Positions 49,144-60,387 of a stretch of 64,000 bases of DNA are shown piece by piece. Origin of the DNA: JBKQVT01 sp963804825 (lineage in GTDB: Bacteria > Planctomycetota > Planctomycetia > Pirellulales > Thermoguttaceae); the NCBI GenBank assembly GCA_963804825.1, contig CAWDRV010000003.1:372001-436000 (forward strand), in the 5' to 3' direction. The position numbers and the translations under genes were made by a program. The notes under the pieces were generated by a model, which was not told the DNA's origin, did not search any database, and worked only from the letters and a program-made list of their open reading frames with translations. The first letter of the stretch is position 1, and the number at the start of each line of letters is the position of its first letter.

Positions 49144-52100
49144 TCAGGGCGCAATGGTCCGGGCAACTCGAAAACCATTAAGATCTCCACGCTTATCCGG
49201 ATCGTCTCCCAGCCGGAACGCAGCGTGCAACATTAGCGGAGTAGGAGACGTTGGGAGCGAACCCCGAAGGATCAGCGGACCGCGTTTTGGCCCGGTCGGA
49301 TCCACGGTCGGCGTGCTGTCGTAATAGCCGGCGCAGTCGGCGCACCACTGCAACACGCCCCCGTTCATGTCGAACAGTCCCCAGGCGTTCGGCAGCAACT
49401 TGCCGACAGGGTGGATGGTTCCATGCGAATTCTCCAGCCACCACGCATACCGGCTGACCTCCGCCGCGGAGTCGCCGAAACTGTAACGGGTGTTCGTGCC
49501 CGCCCGGCACGCGTATTCCCACTCGGCCTCGGTCGGCAGCCGATACACGGCGCCGGCCGCCTTTTCCGCAGGCATTTCGCTGAGCCGACGGCAGAACTCG
49601 ACCGCCTCATTCCACGTCACTCGGTCCACCGGATTTGTTTCGCCGTGGAGTTTGCTCGGATTGGAGCTCATGACCAACTCGAACTCGGCCTGCGTTACCG
49701 GACAGGCGCCGAAGTAGAACGCCTTGGTGAGCTTCACGTGGTGCTTCGGGGCTTCGGCACGAATACATCCGATGTAGACGGCGAAGAGATGCGCTTTCAT
49801 TGCGTGCTCGCCTTCCTTAATCAACTGGTCGACCTCCTCTTGCGTCGAGCCCATGTCGAACTCGCCGGGCGGGAGCAGCACCAGCTTCATGCCGATCGCG
49901 TTCGTCTTCACGACCGGCGCGTGCAGAAACTTGGACCAGCGCTCCTGGTGGAGCTTGGCTGTCTTCTCGTCAAACGGCGCCACCGCCGGCGGAGGAAGAA
50001 AATGAGCCCCGGGCAATTCCGCCCTGTTGATCCCGGCAATCTCGCCCAGACGCTTCTCGATCTTGGTCTTGAGCAGGCCGGCCCCTGCCGCCTCTTGGGC
50101 CTGTTCGTACCACGAGCCGGCATGGAGCAGGAGTTGCTCCCGCTGAGGAGAATGCCGCGACTGGGCCAAATCCCACCAGGCGTCCGCAAGCTGGATCTGT
50201 CCCTGGGACTCTGCCGGCGGCGTGCGCACTTCTTTCCCCGCGACACGCTTCAAATCCGCGTCGCTCCCCTTGGCCAGGTGCGGCAGGCCCTCCTTCCACG
50301 CCCCAAGGATCAAGCAGAGATACTTCCCTGCCGCCAGGTTCGCCGCGGCGTCGTCCGGGCTGGTCTTCAGCACCTCCCGGGCCTTTTGGAACTCCTGGAA
50401 CGCGGCCCCCTGGTCCTTGATCCGCTTGCTGACGCCGGCAAGCGACTTGATCCACTCGCCGTCGTGGGTCCTCCGGGCCTCGGCGGCCAGTTGTTGCCCC
50501 AGTTGCCGCGCAAGATCAAACTTTTCGTTGCCGGCCGCTTCTTTCATCAGCGCGCAACCCTGCTCGAACATCGCCGTCCGCTGCTCCGCCGTCCGGGCGG
50601 CCTTGACCATCTGGCGCACCGCGGCGGCCTTCATTTCCAGCGCGTCCACCTCGTAAATCCCCGCCATCTCCTCGGCCGTTGCGAAGGCCGTGGCCGCGTC
50701 CCCCGCCAGCACTGCCAACTGGTGCGCCGCGTGCAGGAGCACGTAACACCCTAACGCGTCGTTCTGCGTCTTCCGACCTTCCTCGAAAAGCTTCTTGGCC
50801 AACGCCTGTTTCTCCGCCGGCGTCTTTGCCTTGGCATAGTCCCCCTTATAGATGTCCCGTACCAGGGCCAGTCCGTTCTGGTAGGCTGCCTCGGCGGGCA
50901 CCGGCAGCCGCGACGGCTTCTCCGCCGCAACGGCACTGCCTCCTTTATTCTTGGGCGGGACGACCGCTTCTTCCGGCGGCCGTGTGAGGGCCGCTTTCGG
51001 CGGTTCGGCCGCCGCCGTCGATTTCGCTTCCCGCGGCACTTCGGTCTTCGGCTGCTGGGAGGTGACCAGCAGCGCGTTCCTCTTGCTGGAGACGGAGGTG
51101 CCGCTGACGCTTACCGCGTCGATATAGGACGTTGCATCGTCGCCGGAGCCCAGGCCCACGAACGCGATGGTGTGGGTGCCCGCGCTCAGGTTGAAGGCGC
51201 TTGTGGTCAAGGGCTGCCAACCGCCGGTCGGGTGGAACGTGCCTTGGCGGACGTCATCCACCGTGACCTTGAAAGGATTTCCGGCATCGCGATTGGTGCC
51301 GTAGAAGTGAATGATGTATGAGCCCGACGTGGGGAAATTGAGGACCTGGCTGATGACTCCGTTGCTGCCGTTATCCTGGAGAAACGGCGCACTGGTGGCC
51401 GTCCGGCGGCGTGGGCGGCTCGAAGCCGCTGCCAACGGCCGCGATGCCCGCGTGGTTGCTGAAGGTCCACGAGGCGCCGCTGGGGTTATACTCAAAATTC
51501 GTCCCGCAGTCGGGATTTTCAAAGCTCCAGTTCGCCACAACCAGCGGCTTGTTCTTAGGCTCGGCCACAACCAGCGGCTTATTCTTAGGCTCGGCCACAA
51601 CCAGCGGCTTATTCTTAGGCTCGGCCACAGCCGGCGGCTTGTTTTCAGGCTCGGCCACAGCCGGCGGCGAGGTGGTTTGCTGAGAACCATGATCCGGCCG
51701 ATCGTCGGATGCCTGGCGACGGTCCGGGTTGTCCTGCCCGGTTGCCTTCGGTCGCTCGCCGCGAACGGAACCGTTGCCGGCTTCCTTCTTGGGCGTCGTG
51801 TACACGATGATGAAGACGACCGCCGCCAGTCCCGCAACGACGAGGAGGATTACGGCCCAGGGTGTCTTCTTCTTCGAAACGCGAACCGGTCGTTGGGGAC
51901 CGTTGGACACGGTCCCGAACTGGGTGAGAAAGGAGTTGTCCGCCGGCTTCGGCAGGGGCGGAGGAGTCTCCGCCATGGGCATTGCCGTAGCGAGCGAAGC
52001 GGAACCTCGCGCCGAGCCGCTGGCGCAGCTCCTCGTCGTATTTCACCTTCTTCGCGGCATTGAGCAGGCAAACGCGCGCGGCGGCCACCTCGTTGAGGAG

Positions 52101-52292
52101 CTTCTCGGCCATCGCGGAGTGTTTGCCCGTATTGAAGCGCTTCAAGTGCGCCATCCGCTGGTCGGCGGCCGCTTCGATGACGTCGGGGTGGCCCTCGAAG
52201 CGGTCGATGCCCAAGAGCCGGTAGTGGTTCGGCGGCTGGTCTTTGGCTGAAATGCCGAGCCAGCGGTGATAGGGATCGAACGTTTCAGACAT
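49144..52292 (-). CDS. J-like/SUMF1 fusion protein with linker repeats, frameshifted
   Basis: About 1,045 residues. The N-terminal domain (FDPYHRWLGISAKDQPPNHY, then LLNEVAAARVCLLNAAKKVK) is the short J-like domain seen on planctomycete signalling proteins, without an HPD triad. A membrane helix (PWAVILLVVAGLAAVVFIIV), a tandem VAEPKNKPLV linker and a beta-sandwich-like segment (SYIIHFYGTNRDAGNPFKVT) follow. An alpha-helical TPR-like stretch (about 50000-50900) precedes a C-terminal formylglycine-generating-enzyme-type domain (KLVLLPPGEFDMGS, YRLPTEAEWEYACRAGTNTR, LNGFRVAR). Bacterial SUMF1 domains are often not true sulfatase activators. Two or three shifts near 51930 and 51410. No sulfatase gene is in the window. 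Confidence 0.72.
51534..51669. repeat. 30-bp tandem repeat (4 copies plus partial)
   Basis: Units start at 51534, 51564, 51594 and 51624, with a partial at 51654. Each is close to GCCACAACCAGCGGCTTATT plus CTTAGGCTCG and encodes, on the minus strand, the decapeptide VAEPKNKPLV in the SUMF1 protein linker. Being a multiple of three, copy-number change would keep the frame. Confidence 0.85.
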
Positions 52293-52451
52293 GAACCGCT
52301 CCCGACGATAGAGCGTCCCTTATTTTATTCCAAGGAACACCGCAGAACAAGGGGGCTCGGGGGCCGAGGAAGGGGAACGATGCCGCTTGGCTTGTGGCCC
52401 CTACGAAATCTTGTCCCGTTTCTTTGGCCTATAGATCGGCGGACACCAACG

Positions 52452-52489
52452 AAAGAAAAAGGACTCACGACTCATCGTCGTAAGTCCTT
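52452..52489 (-). terminator. Rho-independent terminator of tRNA-Leu
   Basis: On the minus strand the stem AAGGACTTACGAC / GTCGTGAGTCCTT (13 pairs, one G.T) closes a five-base loop and is followed by TTTCTTTC. It begins 14 bases after the 3' end of the tRNA. Confidence 0.82.
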
Positions 52490-52502
52490 GCATGGTAAGA
52501 AG

Positions 52503-52587
52503 TGCCGAAGACAGGACTTGAACCTGCACTCCCTTAACGGGAACTAGGTCCTGAACCTAGCGCGTCTGCCAATTCCGCCACTTCGGC
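52503..52587 (-). tRNA. tRNA-Leu (CAG anticodon)
   Basis: 85 bases. The acceptor stem is GCCGAAG with CTTCGGC and discriminator A. The D-arm region is GGCGGAATTGGCAGACGC. The anticodon stem-loop is CTAGG-TTCAGGA-CCTAG with anticodon CAG. A long class II variable arm (TTCCCGTTAAGGGAG) follows, then the T-arm GCAGGTTCAAGTCCTGT. CCA is not encoded. A terminator follows directly. Confidence 0.96.
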
Positions 52588-52685
52588 CCACCCCATTCTT
52601 TCTAGAACAATCCCGATCGGAAGACAAGCCCCCCGGCTGAAAAAGGCTGCCCCCAAGCCGGCCAAGCAACCGTTCACAGGTCGGA

Positions 52686-52824
52686 AAACAAAGAGAGGGA
52701 ACCGCAGATAGACGCGGATGAACGCAGTTGATGGAAGCCATTTTTGTCGGCGTTTATCTGCGTTCATCCGCGGTTTCTCCGCCGGTAGCGTGAACGGTTA
52801 TGCCGGCCAACCGCAAGGCATGGA
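52686..52824. repeat. Dispersed repeat, copy B
   Basis: Second copy of the element at 13025-13161: AAACAAAGAGAGGGAACCGC, inverted arms ACCGCAGATAGACGC / GCGTTCATCCGCGGTT, then TTTCTCCGCCGGTAGCGTGA and ACGGTTA. It fills part of the 460-base gap between the tRNA and the Ntn hydrolase; the remaining bases show nothing recognised. Confidence 0.7.
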
Positions 52825-53047
52825 ATTCATGCGGCTCAGACCGGCCTGATCGAACTCGGGCTCCCGACCGACGCAGCCCGACCTGCCGCTGTGCTGCGCC
52901 GTCACACCCGTATGCGGAAACGCGGTCCGGACCGTCACGCCCTTTGCGGACCGAAGCTTTGCAACCTAGGGTTTCCAGGGCTTTTGCCCCCGCCGCATCC
53001 AAATCGAAAACAGTCCAAGACCTTCCAACAACGAATGGAGAACGAAC

Positions 53048-54142
53048 ATGAAATCCCGCTCCCTCTGGACGGCGCTCGTCGTCGCGGCCCTGGGCGCCGC
53101 GCTGGCCGATCGGCCGGCGGCCGCTTGCACCGGCATTCGCCTCAAGTCGAAGGACGGCGCGGTCATTTACGCGCGCACGCTGGAATTCGCCGCCGACCTG
53201 CAATCGAACGTCATCGTAATTCCCAAGGAACAGGAGTACGTGGGAACGGCCCCCGGCAACCAACCCGGTCTCCGCTGGAAAACGAAATACGGGATCGTGG
53301 GGGCCAACGGATTCGACATGCCGGCCATTGTCAACGGACTGAACTCGAAGGGATTGGCCGTCGGAATCTTCTACTTCCCCGGTTATGGCAAGTATCAAGA
53401 GGTGGACCGCGAGGACGTCGGCCGAGCACTGGCCCCTTGGGAGCTTCCGGTATACCTGCTCGGCACGTGTGCCGACGTGAAGGAGGCCGCGGGTGCGGCT
53501 CGCAACGTCCGCGTGGGCGACGTGACTGAAAAGGACATGGGCTTCGCCCCACCCTGCCACTTCATCGTCCACGACGCCCACGGCCGGTGCGTCGTCCTGG
53601 AATACATCGACGGCGAACTGAAGGTCCATGACGATCCCCTGGGCGTCGTGACCAACTCGCCGACCTTCGATTGGCACGTCACGAACCTCCGCAACTACGT
53701 CAACCTTTCCGTGACCAACGTGCCGCCGGTCGAACTGGCGGGAATCAAGCTCTCCGGTTTGGGACAAGGGAGCGGGATGCTGGGCCTGCCGGGCGATTTC
53801 ACGCCGCCGTCGCGTTTCGTTCGGGCGGTGGCGTTTTCCCAGTCGGCCCTGCCCGTGGAAACGGCCCGGGAAGGCGTCCTGCAAGCGTTCCATATCCTCA
53901 ATCAGTTCGACATCCCCAAAGGCGCCGCCCGAGGGACGGAACACGGCAAGGAGGTTGCCGACTACACGCTCTGGACCGCCGCCTCGGACTTGAAGAACCT
54001 GCGGTACTACTTCCGCACGTTTGCCAACAGCCGCATCCGCATGGTCAACCTGCGGAAGATGGACCTCGACGCCAAGCAGATCAAGACGATCTCGATGGGC
54101 GGCGATGAAGTCATCGAAGACCTGTCGGGCGAGGCGAAGTAG
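53048..54142 (+). CDS. Secreted choloylglycine-hydrolase-family Ntn amidase
   Basis: 364 residues, intact. The signal peptide (MKSRSLWTALVVAALGAALA) is followed by AAAC-TGI, so Cys27 would become the N-terminal nucleophile after cleavage. YARTLEF supplies the conserved Arg, and TNSPTFDWH plus SPTF supply the Asn region of the family. Members include bile-salt hydrolases, penicillin V acylases and acyl-homoserine-lactone acylases. As an environmental planctomycete enzyme it more likely cleaves an acyl amide outside the cytoplasm. Because the synthase cluster in this window makes an acylated peptide, self-resistance or product maturation was considered, but it is 12 kb from the cluster and unlinked. 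Confidence 0.85.
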   Translation: MKSRSLWTALVVAALGAALADRPAAACTGIRLKSKDGAVIYARTLEFAADLQSNVIVIPKEQEYVGTAPGNQPGLRWKTKYGIVGANGFDMPAIVNGLNSKGLAVGIFYFPGYGKYQEVDREDVGRALAPWELPVYLLGTCADVKEAAGAARNVRVGDVTEKDMGFAPPCHFIVHDAHGRCVVLEYIDGELKVHDDPLGVVTNSPTFDWHVTNLRNYVNLSVTNVPPVELAGIKLSGLGQGSGMLGLPGDFTPPSRFVRAVAFSQSALPVETAREGVLQAFHILNQFDIPKGAARGTEHGKEVADYTLWTAASDLKNLRYYFRTFANSRIRMVNLRKMDLDAKQIKTISMGGDEVIEDLSGEAK

Positions 54143-55328
54143 CTTTCGTCTCGCTTACCGTTCGGTGGACGCTGCCCATAACTGATATATTGCGTCCCCG
54201 CTCCCGCCGCGTCTCGTCGCTACTCCCCTCGCCCCTTGTGGGAGAGGGGGCGGGGGTGAGGGGCTGTTCGCTTGCGTGGCTAATCCCCAATCCCTCCTTT
54301 ATTGCAATCGGGCCCATTTCGGAATGTTGTTCGCCAATATCAAGCCTTCGGGCCTCGGGGGGTGCGTCTGCCTGCGTAAATTCAAACCCCTGACCGGCAA
54401 TGATTTACGTCGTCGTTTTGGCCGTCGGAACGCACCACCCAAAATGATGTCCCTGCAACAACTTTTGGGTCTTGCCGTAAGTCCTTGCGGCGTGGACAGT
54501 TAAGCTCGCCCCCCATTGGTAGTTTTTGCTTTCTTGGGTGCGCGAGTTAATCTGCGCAATTTCGTGTTCTCAGTCGCTTTGCTGCCAACGACTTGCGACG
54601 GCCGATTTTCGTCAAACGGCCGTTTGAACGTGGCCCAATTTGCGCTCTTGACAGAGGTGGTCTGCTGTCAACAATTCGCCGACGTGAACGCTCCTTCCGC
54701 CCGTGTCGCGGGCGGTCGCCGCAACGCACGGTGTCGTCGAGGTTTACGGAGAATTGGCCAGCGGAGTGGAATCGTCGATTTTTTCATTTTCCGCGCCCGG
54801 GGGGTCTTGCGTGCGCGGCGCCGATCGACTGATCTTTGCGAAGAATATATTTTCGCTGGCCCAGGATTTTTGACTTCTTGCGAGTTTTCAACGTAAATTC
54901 CGCCGCGGAAATCATGGGGAAATCGCGCCTCGCCGAGGTATTTACTGGAAAATTCGGGGCGAAATTGGAGAGGATGTCAGAAAGAAAACGCGAAAAAATT
55001 GCGATCGGGGAATGGGTCTGAAAGAGGGGGCGCTGGGGCTTAGGTTCCGCGTCAAAATAACGTGATCACGTTTTCAACGGTCGCAAGACAACCGAGGAAC
55101 ACTGATTTTCGCTAATCTTCGCTGATTGCTTTCCTTCGTGTCGATGAGCGAAGATTCGTGTTCCCTTGAATGCAGTTGAACTTGTTTTGACGCAGTTCCT
55201 TCGTTTTCAGCGCCTGATTGACGGGCGGACGGGGCCGTGGTACACCGTTGGGCGGGAACCAGGCAAAGGAACAAGTAGCGATGCATCAGTGGTTTCCGCT
55301 TTTCCGGCCTGGAGATCGAGACTAATTC
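54143..55328. other. 1.2-kb gap without a supported gene
   Basis: It contains a CCCCTCGCCCC / GGGGCGGGGGTGAGGGG palindrome (54223-54263), a stretch poorer in G+C (about 54840-55010), and a small inverted pair GGAACACTGATTTTCGCT / AGCGAAGATTCGTGTTCC (about 55095-55164). Frames up to 126 codons exist, but their translations are rich in Arg and look random. Nothing else was recognised. Confidence 0.5.
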
Positions 55329-58300
55329 ATGGCAAAGCGTCCCCATAGTTCACAGCATTCCTTCGGCTGGGAGGCCTATTTCAACCGCGGCTTATTCGCA
55401 AACCACTTCTTGGAGCACCGTCTCCCCGAGTTGCCGGAGTGGCGGGAGACGGATGGGCTGGAGGAAGCGTTCAAGGCCCTTCAAAACCGTTATCGCCAAC
55501 ACGCTGCGCGCTTTTCGAGTCGGACCAACGAGGCGCAGACCGAACACGATTTTATCCAGCCAGTCCTGGACATCCTCTGGCGCGATCGCGAGCCGGGAGA
55601 TTGCTACAAGGTGCAGGTCCGTATTCCCAACATTGATGAGGACCGGCAGCCGGACTACGCCTTCTTCCGCACAGCCGCCGACGCCGAATCTGCGGCGCCG
55701 AAGGTGGGTACCATGGAGTTCTGGCAGAACGTGCCTTGCCTGGGCGACGCCAAGAAATGGAGCGCTTCCCTCGACCGCGACCCGGCATCGCACGAGAACC
55801 CCACGGCTCAGATCTGTAACTACCTTTATCGTTCGCGTGTTCGCTGGGGCATCTTGACTAATGGGCGGGTCTGGCGGCTCTACGAGCGGGAGAAATCCAG
55901 CGCCGGGGGGATTTACTATGAAGCCAACCTGGAAGCAATCCTCAGCCAAGCCACCCCCGAGCAGTTCAAGTACTTCTACCTCTTCTTCCGACGCGCGGCC
56001 TTTCTTCCCGGCGTCAGCCGGGTCACGTTTCTGGAAAAGGTGTTCCAGGGCAGCATCGATTATGCCACAGAGGTTGGCGACCGGCTGAAGGACAGCGTTT
56101 ACGACGCCCTCCGGCTCCTGATGAACGGCTTCTTTGAGCACGCCGCCAACGGGTTGGACCGGAACGACCCGGCAACGCTCGCGCTGGTACACGAAGACTC
56201 CTTGATCGTCCTGTATCGCCTCCTGTTCCTACTGTATGCCGAGGACCGGGACCTGTTGCCTCGGAGATCCGAACCGTACGCGAGCTATAGCCTTTATCGG
56301 CTGCAGCGCGAGATCAACCAGCACCTGCGCGAGGGCAAGACCTTCCTTGCCGCGGGCCGCCGCTTCTGGGGCGAACTGGCGAACCTCTGCGAGTTGATTG
56401 ACGGGGGGTTCGAGGACGGCGGAATCCCCGCCTACAACGGCGGCTTGTTCAGTGCCACGCGGTATCCGCATCTAGCGCACACCGCGCAGCCGGAACAAAG
56501 GCGATGGGACATCGGCGACCGCTTCCTCGCCGACGCCATCGACCGGCTGGCCTATGAACGCGAGCGGTGGGACGAGCCGGGATCGAGCGACGTGGATTAT
56601 GCCACTCTGGAGGTCCAACACCTGGGGAGCATCTACGAGGGGTTGCTTGAACTTCAGCCACACGTCGCAGCGGAATCGCTGGTGGAGCAACTGGAGGACG
56701 GCAAGCCGCTGTTCAAGCCTGCCAAAGATGTGCCGAACCCGCGGCTCGTTCGCGGCCAATCACCCCGCACAGTGGCACAGGGCGAGGTCTATTTGGTGAC
56801 AGACCGCGGGGAACGCAAGGTGACGGGGAGCTACTATACGCCCAAGTACATTGTGGATTTTATCGTCGAGAACACGCTCGGGCCGTTGGCTGAGCGCGCC
56901 GCCAGCCAAGTAGCCAAGCTGCGCCCGACGGTCGAAAAGCAAATTGCACACTTGAAGCGGAAGCGGCGGCAGTTCGAGCAGAAGGACAAGCAGGGCAATG
57001 CGGCGGCGATTGCGCGCGACATCGGCGGCCTTGATCGGCAAATCGACGAGCAGAAGCAGCATCTCTTGGAGCCCTATTTGTCTCTCCGCGTGCTGGACGC
57101 AGCGATGGGAAGTGGGCATTTCCTGGTCGGCGCCGCCGACTTCCTCAGCATGGCCATGGCCACCGATCCGAACCTCGTGCCGCCCGCCGCTGCTGCCGAC
57201 GAGCCGCAAGTATACTATAAGCGGCGTGTGGTTGAACGCTGCCTTTACGGTGTAGACCTCAACCCGCTGGCGGTTGAACTGGCCAAGCTCTCGCTGTGGC
57301 TGCACACGGTTTCCAAGGACAAGGCATTGTCGTTCCTGGACCACCACCTCCGGTGTGGCAATAGCCTCATCGGGGCGCGGATTCAGGAGGACCTCATGTT
57401 TGAGCCGCCGCGGCTGAACGCCGCGGGCCGGGTGGTCAATCGCGATACTGAGCAACGCGCGTTCGCCTTTACGGAAATCTTCACGCTGGCGCACATTCAG
57501 TCGCTGCTGGACACGTTCCGCAAGATCGGGGACTTGCCGGGCGGAAACGTGGAGTCCGAGCGTAGTAAAGACGACTGGTATCGAGTAATGGATGCGCAGC
57601 GCGACAGGTTCCGCGGCGTCGCCAATTGCTGGTTGGCGCCACTCTTCGGCGTCCGTGTCAGCCCTGAACAGTATGAGGAAGCGCTCGGCGACTGCGGGGC
57701 GCGGATGGTGGCTGGGATAGGCTCAGCGAGCAGGGGTGGTTCAGACAGGCGCAGGAAGCCTGCGCTGCGATCGCAACCGATTCTTCCATTGGGAACTAGA
57801 ATTTCCGGAAGCATTTTTCGATGCACGTGGTTTCAAGCCAGAAGAAGAGAGGGGATTTGACGTTACCCTGGGCAATCCGCCTTATGTGAACGTCACGAAC
57901 ATCGAGGCCGAGTTGCGCGACTACCTGCTGTCGCGATTCGAGACCGTGAGCGGGCGATTTGACCTATATATAGCATTTACGGAACGCGCCCTGTCGCTTC
58001 TGAAAACGGGAGGGAAGTTTGGCTTCATCCAACCGATCAAGTTCGCGATATACGCGAACGGCAGACGGCTAAGGGACTTCCTGCTGGATCGAACTCAAAT
58101 TGATGCCATTGTTGACGTATCCCAGTGCCGCGTTTTTCCTGATCCCACCACATACCCGTGCCTGCCGATTCTTTCGAAATGCCTCCCCGCACCCACTCAC
58201 AAGCTGGTCGTGGTTCAGGTTCCGCCGGATAAGCCCGAGGCTATCACTCGCCGCGACCCCGAGGTGGTGCGCATTCTTGAATTACCGCAGACCCGATTTC

Positions 58301-59433
58301 GAGAGACGCCTGAGCGCGTGATCTGTTTGCGGTTGTCGGACGACCTCTGGGCCTCGATAAAGCGGGCGGATAGGGTGTCGTCCGCTCTGGGCGGCGCGTT
58401 TGAAATTGAACAGTGCATCCGGATTGGCAGCGCGGCAAAGCGGCAGCGACTCGTCCTGGATGAGGCTCAATACCGCTCGGCACCTCCTGCGGTGAGGGCG
58501 GAGTGCAGGCGAATGTTAGATGGCGAGAACCTGTCACGCTACTCGATCGCGTGGGAGGGTTCTTGGCTCCATTACTTGCCGAGAGAACTCTACAATCCAA
58601 AATCGGCGGAAGTGCTGGAGGCCCAGAAAATCCTTATTAAGCGAATTGCGCCAGCGCTCACAGCCGTGCCGGACTTTGGAAATGATGGTGGGCATTACTA
58701 CCCGCTGAACACGATCTACGCCCTGGTTCCCAAGGAGGGAATGGACTACTCGCTGTACTATGTAAGCGCTCTGTTGAACTCGAGGTATCTTGATTGGTAC
58801 TACAAACTTCTGTTCGAGGCCATCGCTATACGCGGGGGCTACATCGAGTACCGAGAGTACCTCAAGTATCTGCCGTTACGTCGCATAGAATTCTCAACGC
58901 CTGATGCGAAGCGGACGCGGGCAGTGAAGCACGGGGAGAAGGCAATTGAAGCGTGTCTCTCAAACGGGAACCCGGAAAGTGTGCTAAACCACGTCGAGGA
59001 GCAACTTCGCACGACCCCGGAGCAGTGCGACGTTATTCACGACCTTTTGGCACTGCTGGCAGAGCGAATGGTCCAATTAAACGGGCTGAAGCGGAAGGAA
59101 GCCGACGGTTTTCTCACTTGGTTGCAGCGGAAAGTCGGTGCTGATGTAGCGACGCTGAGTAACAGGACAAAGCTTTGCACCTACCACGAGTACCCCATCG
59201 AGACGGTGTTGCATGTGCTCTCTCAGAACCGCCGGAGGCTGTCCATTGACCCAGAATCGCGCGCCGTCCAGGAATCGATCGAGCGCGAGCATGCGAAGAG
59301 TCTGGGGAAGCTGAACCCGTTGAAAGCGGAAATCTCGGCAACGGACGAGCTGATCGACCGGATTGTTTATCGCCTATATGGCCTGACGAAAAAAGAGATC
59401 GCGATTGTCGAAGAACAGGGAGAGCTTCCATAG
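55329..59433 (+). CDS. Type IIG restriction-modification enzyme (Eco57I-like), frameshifted
   Basis: One polypeptide of about 1,365 residues combining cutting and N6-adenine methylation. The N-terminal nuclease-like domain has PDYAFF (108-113) and GDAKKW (139-144), compatible with a PD-(D/E)xK site. A helical region follows, then methylase motif I LDAAMGSGHFLVGA (about 588-601), GVDLNPLAVELAKLSLW, and catalytic motif IV GNPPYVN. The C-terminal part, to QGELP, should be the target-recognition domain. The frame breaks twice between about 57715 and 57770; the middle piece reads EQGWFRQAQEACAAIATD and joins RFFHWELEFPEAFFDA. The second frame begins in a good context by chance. A BREX or DISARM-type methylase is an alternative, but no companion genes are present. 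Confidence 0.82.
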
Positions 59434-59480
59434 GGAAAAGGCATAAGGAGGGAAAACGGAGGGAAAACGTAGAGAAATAT

Positions 59481-59569
59481 AAGGGGACGGGCGCATATAT
59501 TGGATAATATACGCAAGATGGCGTGACAACGTTATTCCAAACTACCTAATGTATGCGTCTGTTCCCTTG
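59481..59569. repeat. REP-like palindromic element
   Basis: AAGGGGACGGGCGCATA on the left pairs with TATGCGTCTGTTCCCTT on the right, with the same G.T wobble as the element at 1-92. The centre is AT-rich with TGGATAATATACGC. It sits directly after the restriction-modification gene in the 417-base gap before rpsJ. Confidence 0.6.
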
Positions 59570-59638
59570 ATCGCCTTCCGATGGGTGGGCCTTGCGAGAC
59601 TCGTTCACCTGGATCACGCATCTCCCCCGCTTTCCGCT

Positions 59639-59676
59639 CACCCCGTCCCTCTCCCGGAGGGAGAGGGGGACGTGAG
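59639..59676. repeat. CCCTCTCCC palindrome
   Basis: TCCCTCTCCCGGAGGGAGAGGG forms a strong hairpin inside longer inverted arms (CTCACCCCGTCC / GGACGTGAG). Related sequences lie at 54223-54263 and 62123-62149. Confidence 0.6.
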
Positions 59677-59754
59677 TTTGCGTCCCCGGAGGGCCTCTAA
59701 GCCCTAAGAACGAAGTTCTAAGTTCTCATGTCACGGGAATTTTCCGGGGGGATG

Positions 59755-59783
59755 TTGACGGCGCAAGGTGGAACCTGTATGAT
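59755..59783 (+). promoter_or_regulatory. Promoter of the S10 ribosomal operon
   Basis: TTGACG (59755-59760), 17 bases, TATGAT (59778-59783), ten of twelve consensus matches at ideal spacing. Transcription would start near 59790, leaving about 60 bases of leader before the GTG of rpsJ. Confidence 0.68.
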
Positions 59784-59850
59784 TTGGGGTTTCCCGCCCG
59801 TCGGGCGGAAGCTGCTTGGCAACTAGGGATTCGTAGACCGGAGGACGTCC

Positions 59851-60180
59851 GTGGCAGGTCACACCAGTGAAACGATTCGCATCCGCATGGAAGCCTATGA
59901 CCACGCCATCTTGGACCAGAGCGCGACGGAGATCGTCGACACGGCCAAGCGGACGGGTTCGGTGGTCCATGGTCCGATTCCCTTGCCGACGCGCATTGAG
60001 CGATACACCGTCTTGTCCAGCCCGCATGTGGACAAGAAGGCCCGCCAGCAGTTCGAGATCCGCACGCACAAGCGGCTGATCGACATCATGCAGGCCACGG
60101 CCAAGACGATCGAGGCGTTGAACAAGTTGAGTCTGCCGGCGGGCGTGGACATCAAGATCAAGGCGACCAGCCGGCACTGA
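59851..60180 (+). CDS. rpsJ: 30S ribosomal protein S10
   Basis: 109 residues. Family hallmarks are IRIRMEAYDHAILDQSATEI, GPIPLPTRIERYTVL and RTHKRLIDIM. It starts with GTG at 59851, nine bases after GGAGG. First gene of the conserved S10 operon; S10 also takes part in transcription antitermination with NusB. The frame is intact. About 207 bases separate it from rplC, unusually long for this operon. Confidence 0.97.
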   Translation: MAGHTSETIRIRMEAYDHAILDQSATEIVDTAKRTGSVVHGPIPLPTRIERYTVLSSPHVDKKARQQFEIRTHKRLIDIMQATAKTIEALNKLSLPAGVDIKIKATSRH

Positions 60181-60387
60181 CGACAAAACACTGAGAACAA
60201 AACGCCGACCACAAACACCGACAACAATAATCATACGGACGACAAACGGGAAGTTGGAAACGATCCGCTTCCCAGCGACGAACAAGTAGGAAATCCTGGC
60301 AAAATAATCTATGCAACGGAAGCCGTGCGGGTAAACCCGGTCACGTACCGTCCGTTCCCGTAGGCGACGTTGGTAAAGGCAAGAGCG

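Noticed and set aside
52503..52587. tRNA-Leu as an integration site for a genomic island
   Set aside because: No integrase gene and no repeated tRNA 3' end were found on either side.
53048..54142. Ntn hydrolase as part of the synthase cluster (product maturation or resistance)
   Set aside because: It lies about 12 kb beyond the last cluster gene, behind unrelated genes and its own upstream repeat. Only the chemistry would fit.
54516..55021. Short plus-strand frames of 61-126 codons in the gap before the restriction-modification gene
   Set aside because: Compositions look random, ribosome-binding sites are poor, and no family resemblance was seen.
55329..59433. BREX PglX or DISARM methylase
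   Set aside because: No BrxC, PglZ, DrmA/B or other companion genes occur nearby, and the N-terminal nuclease-like motif favours a self-contained type IIG enzyme.
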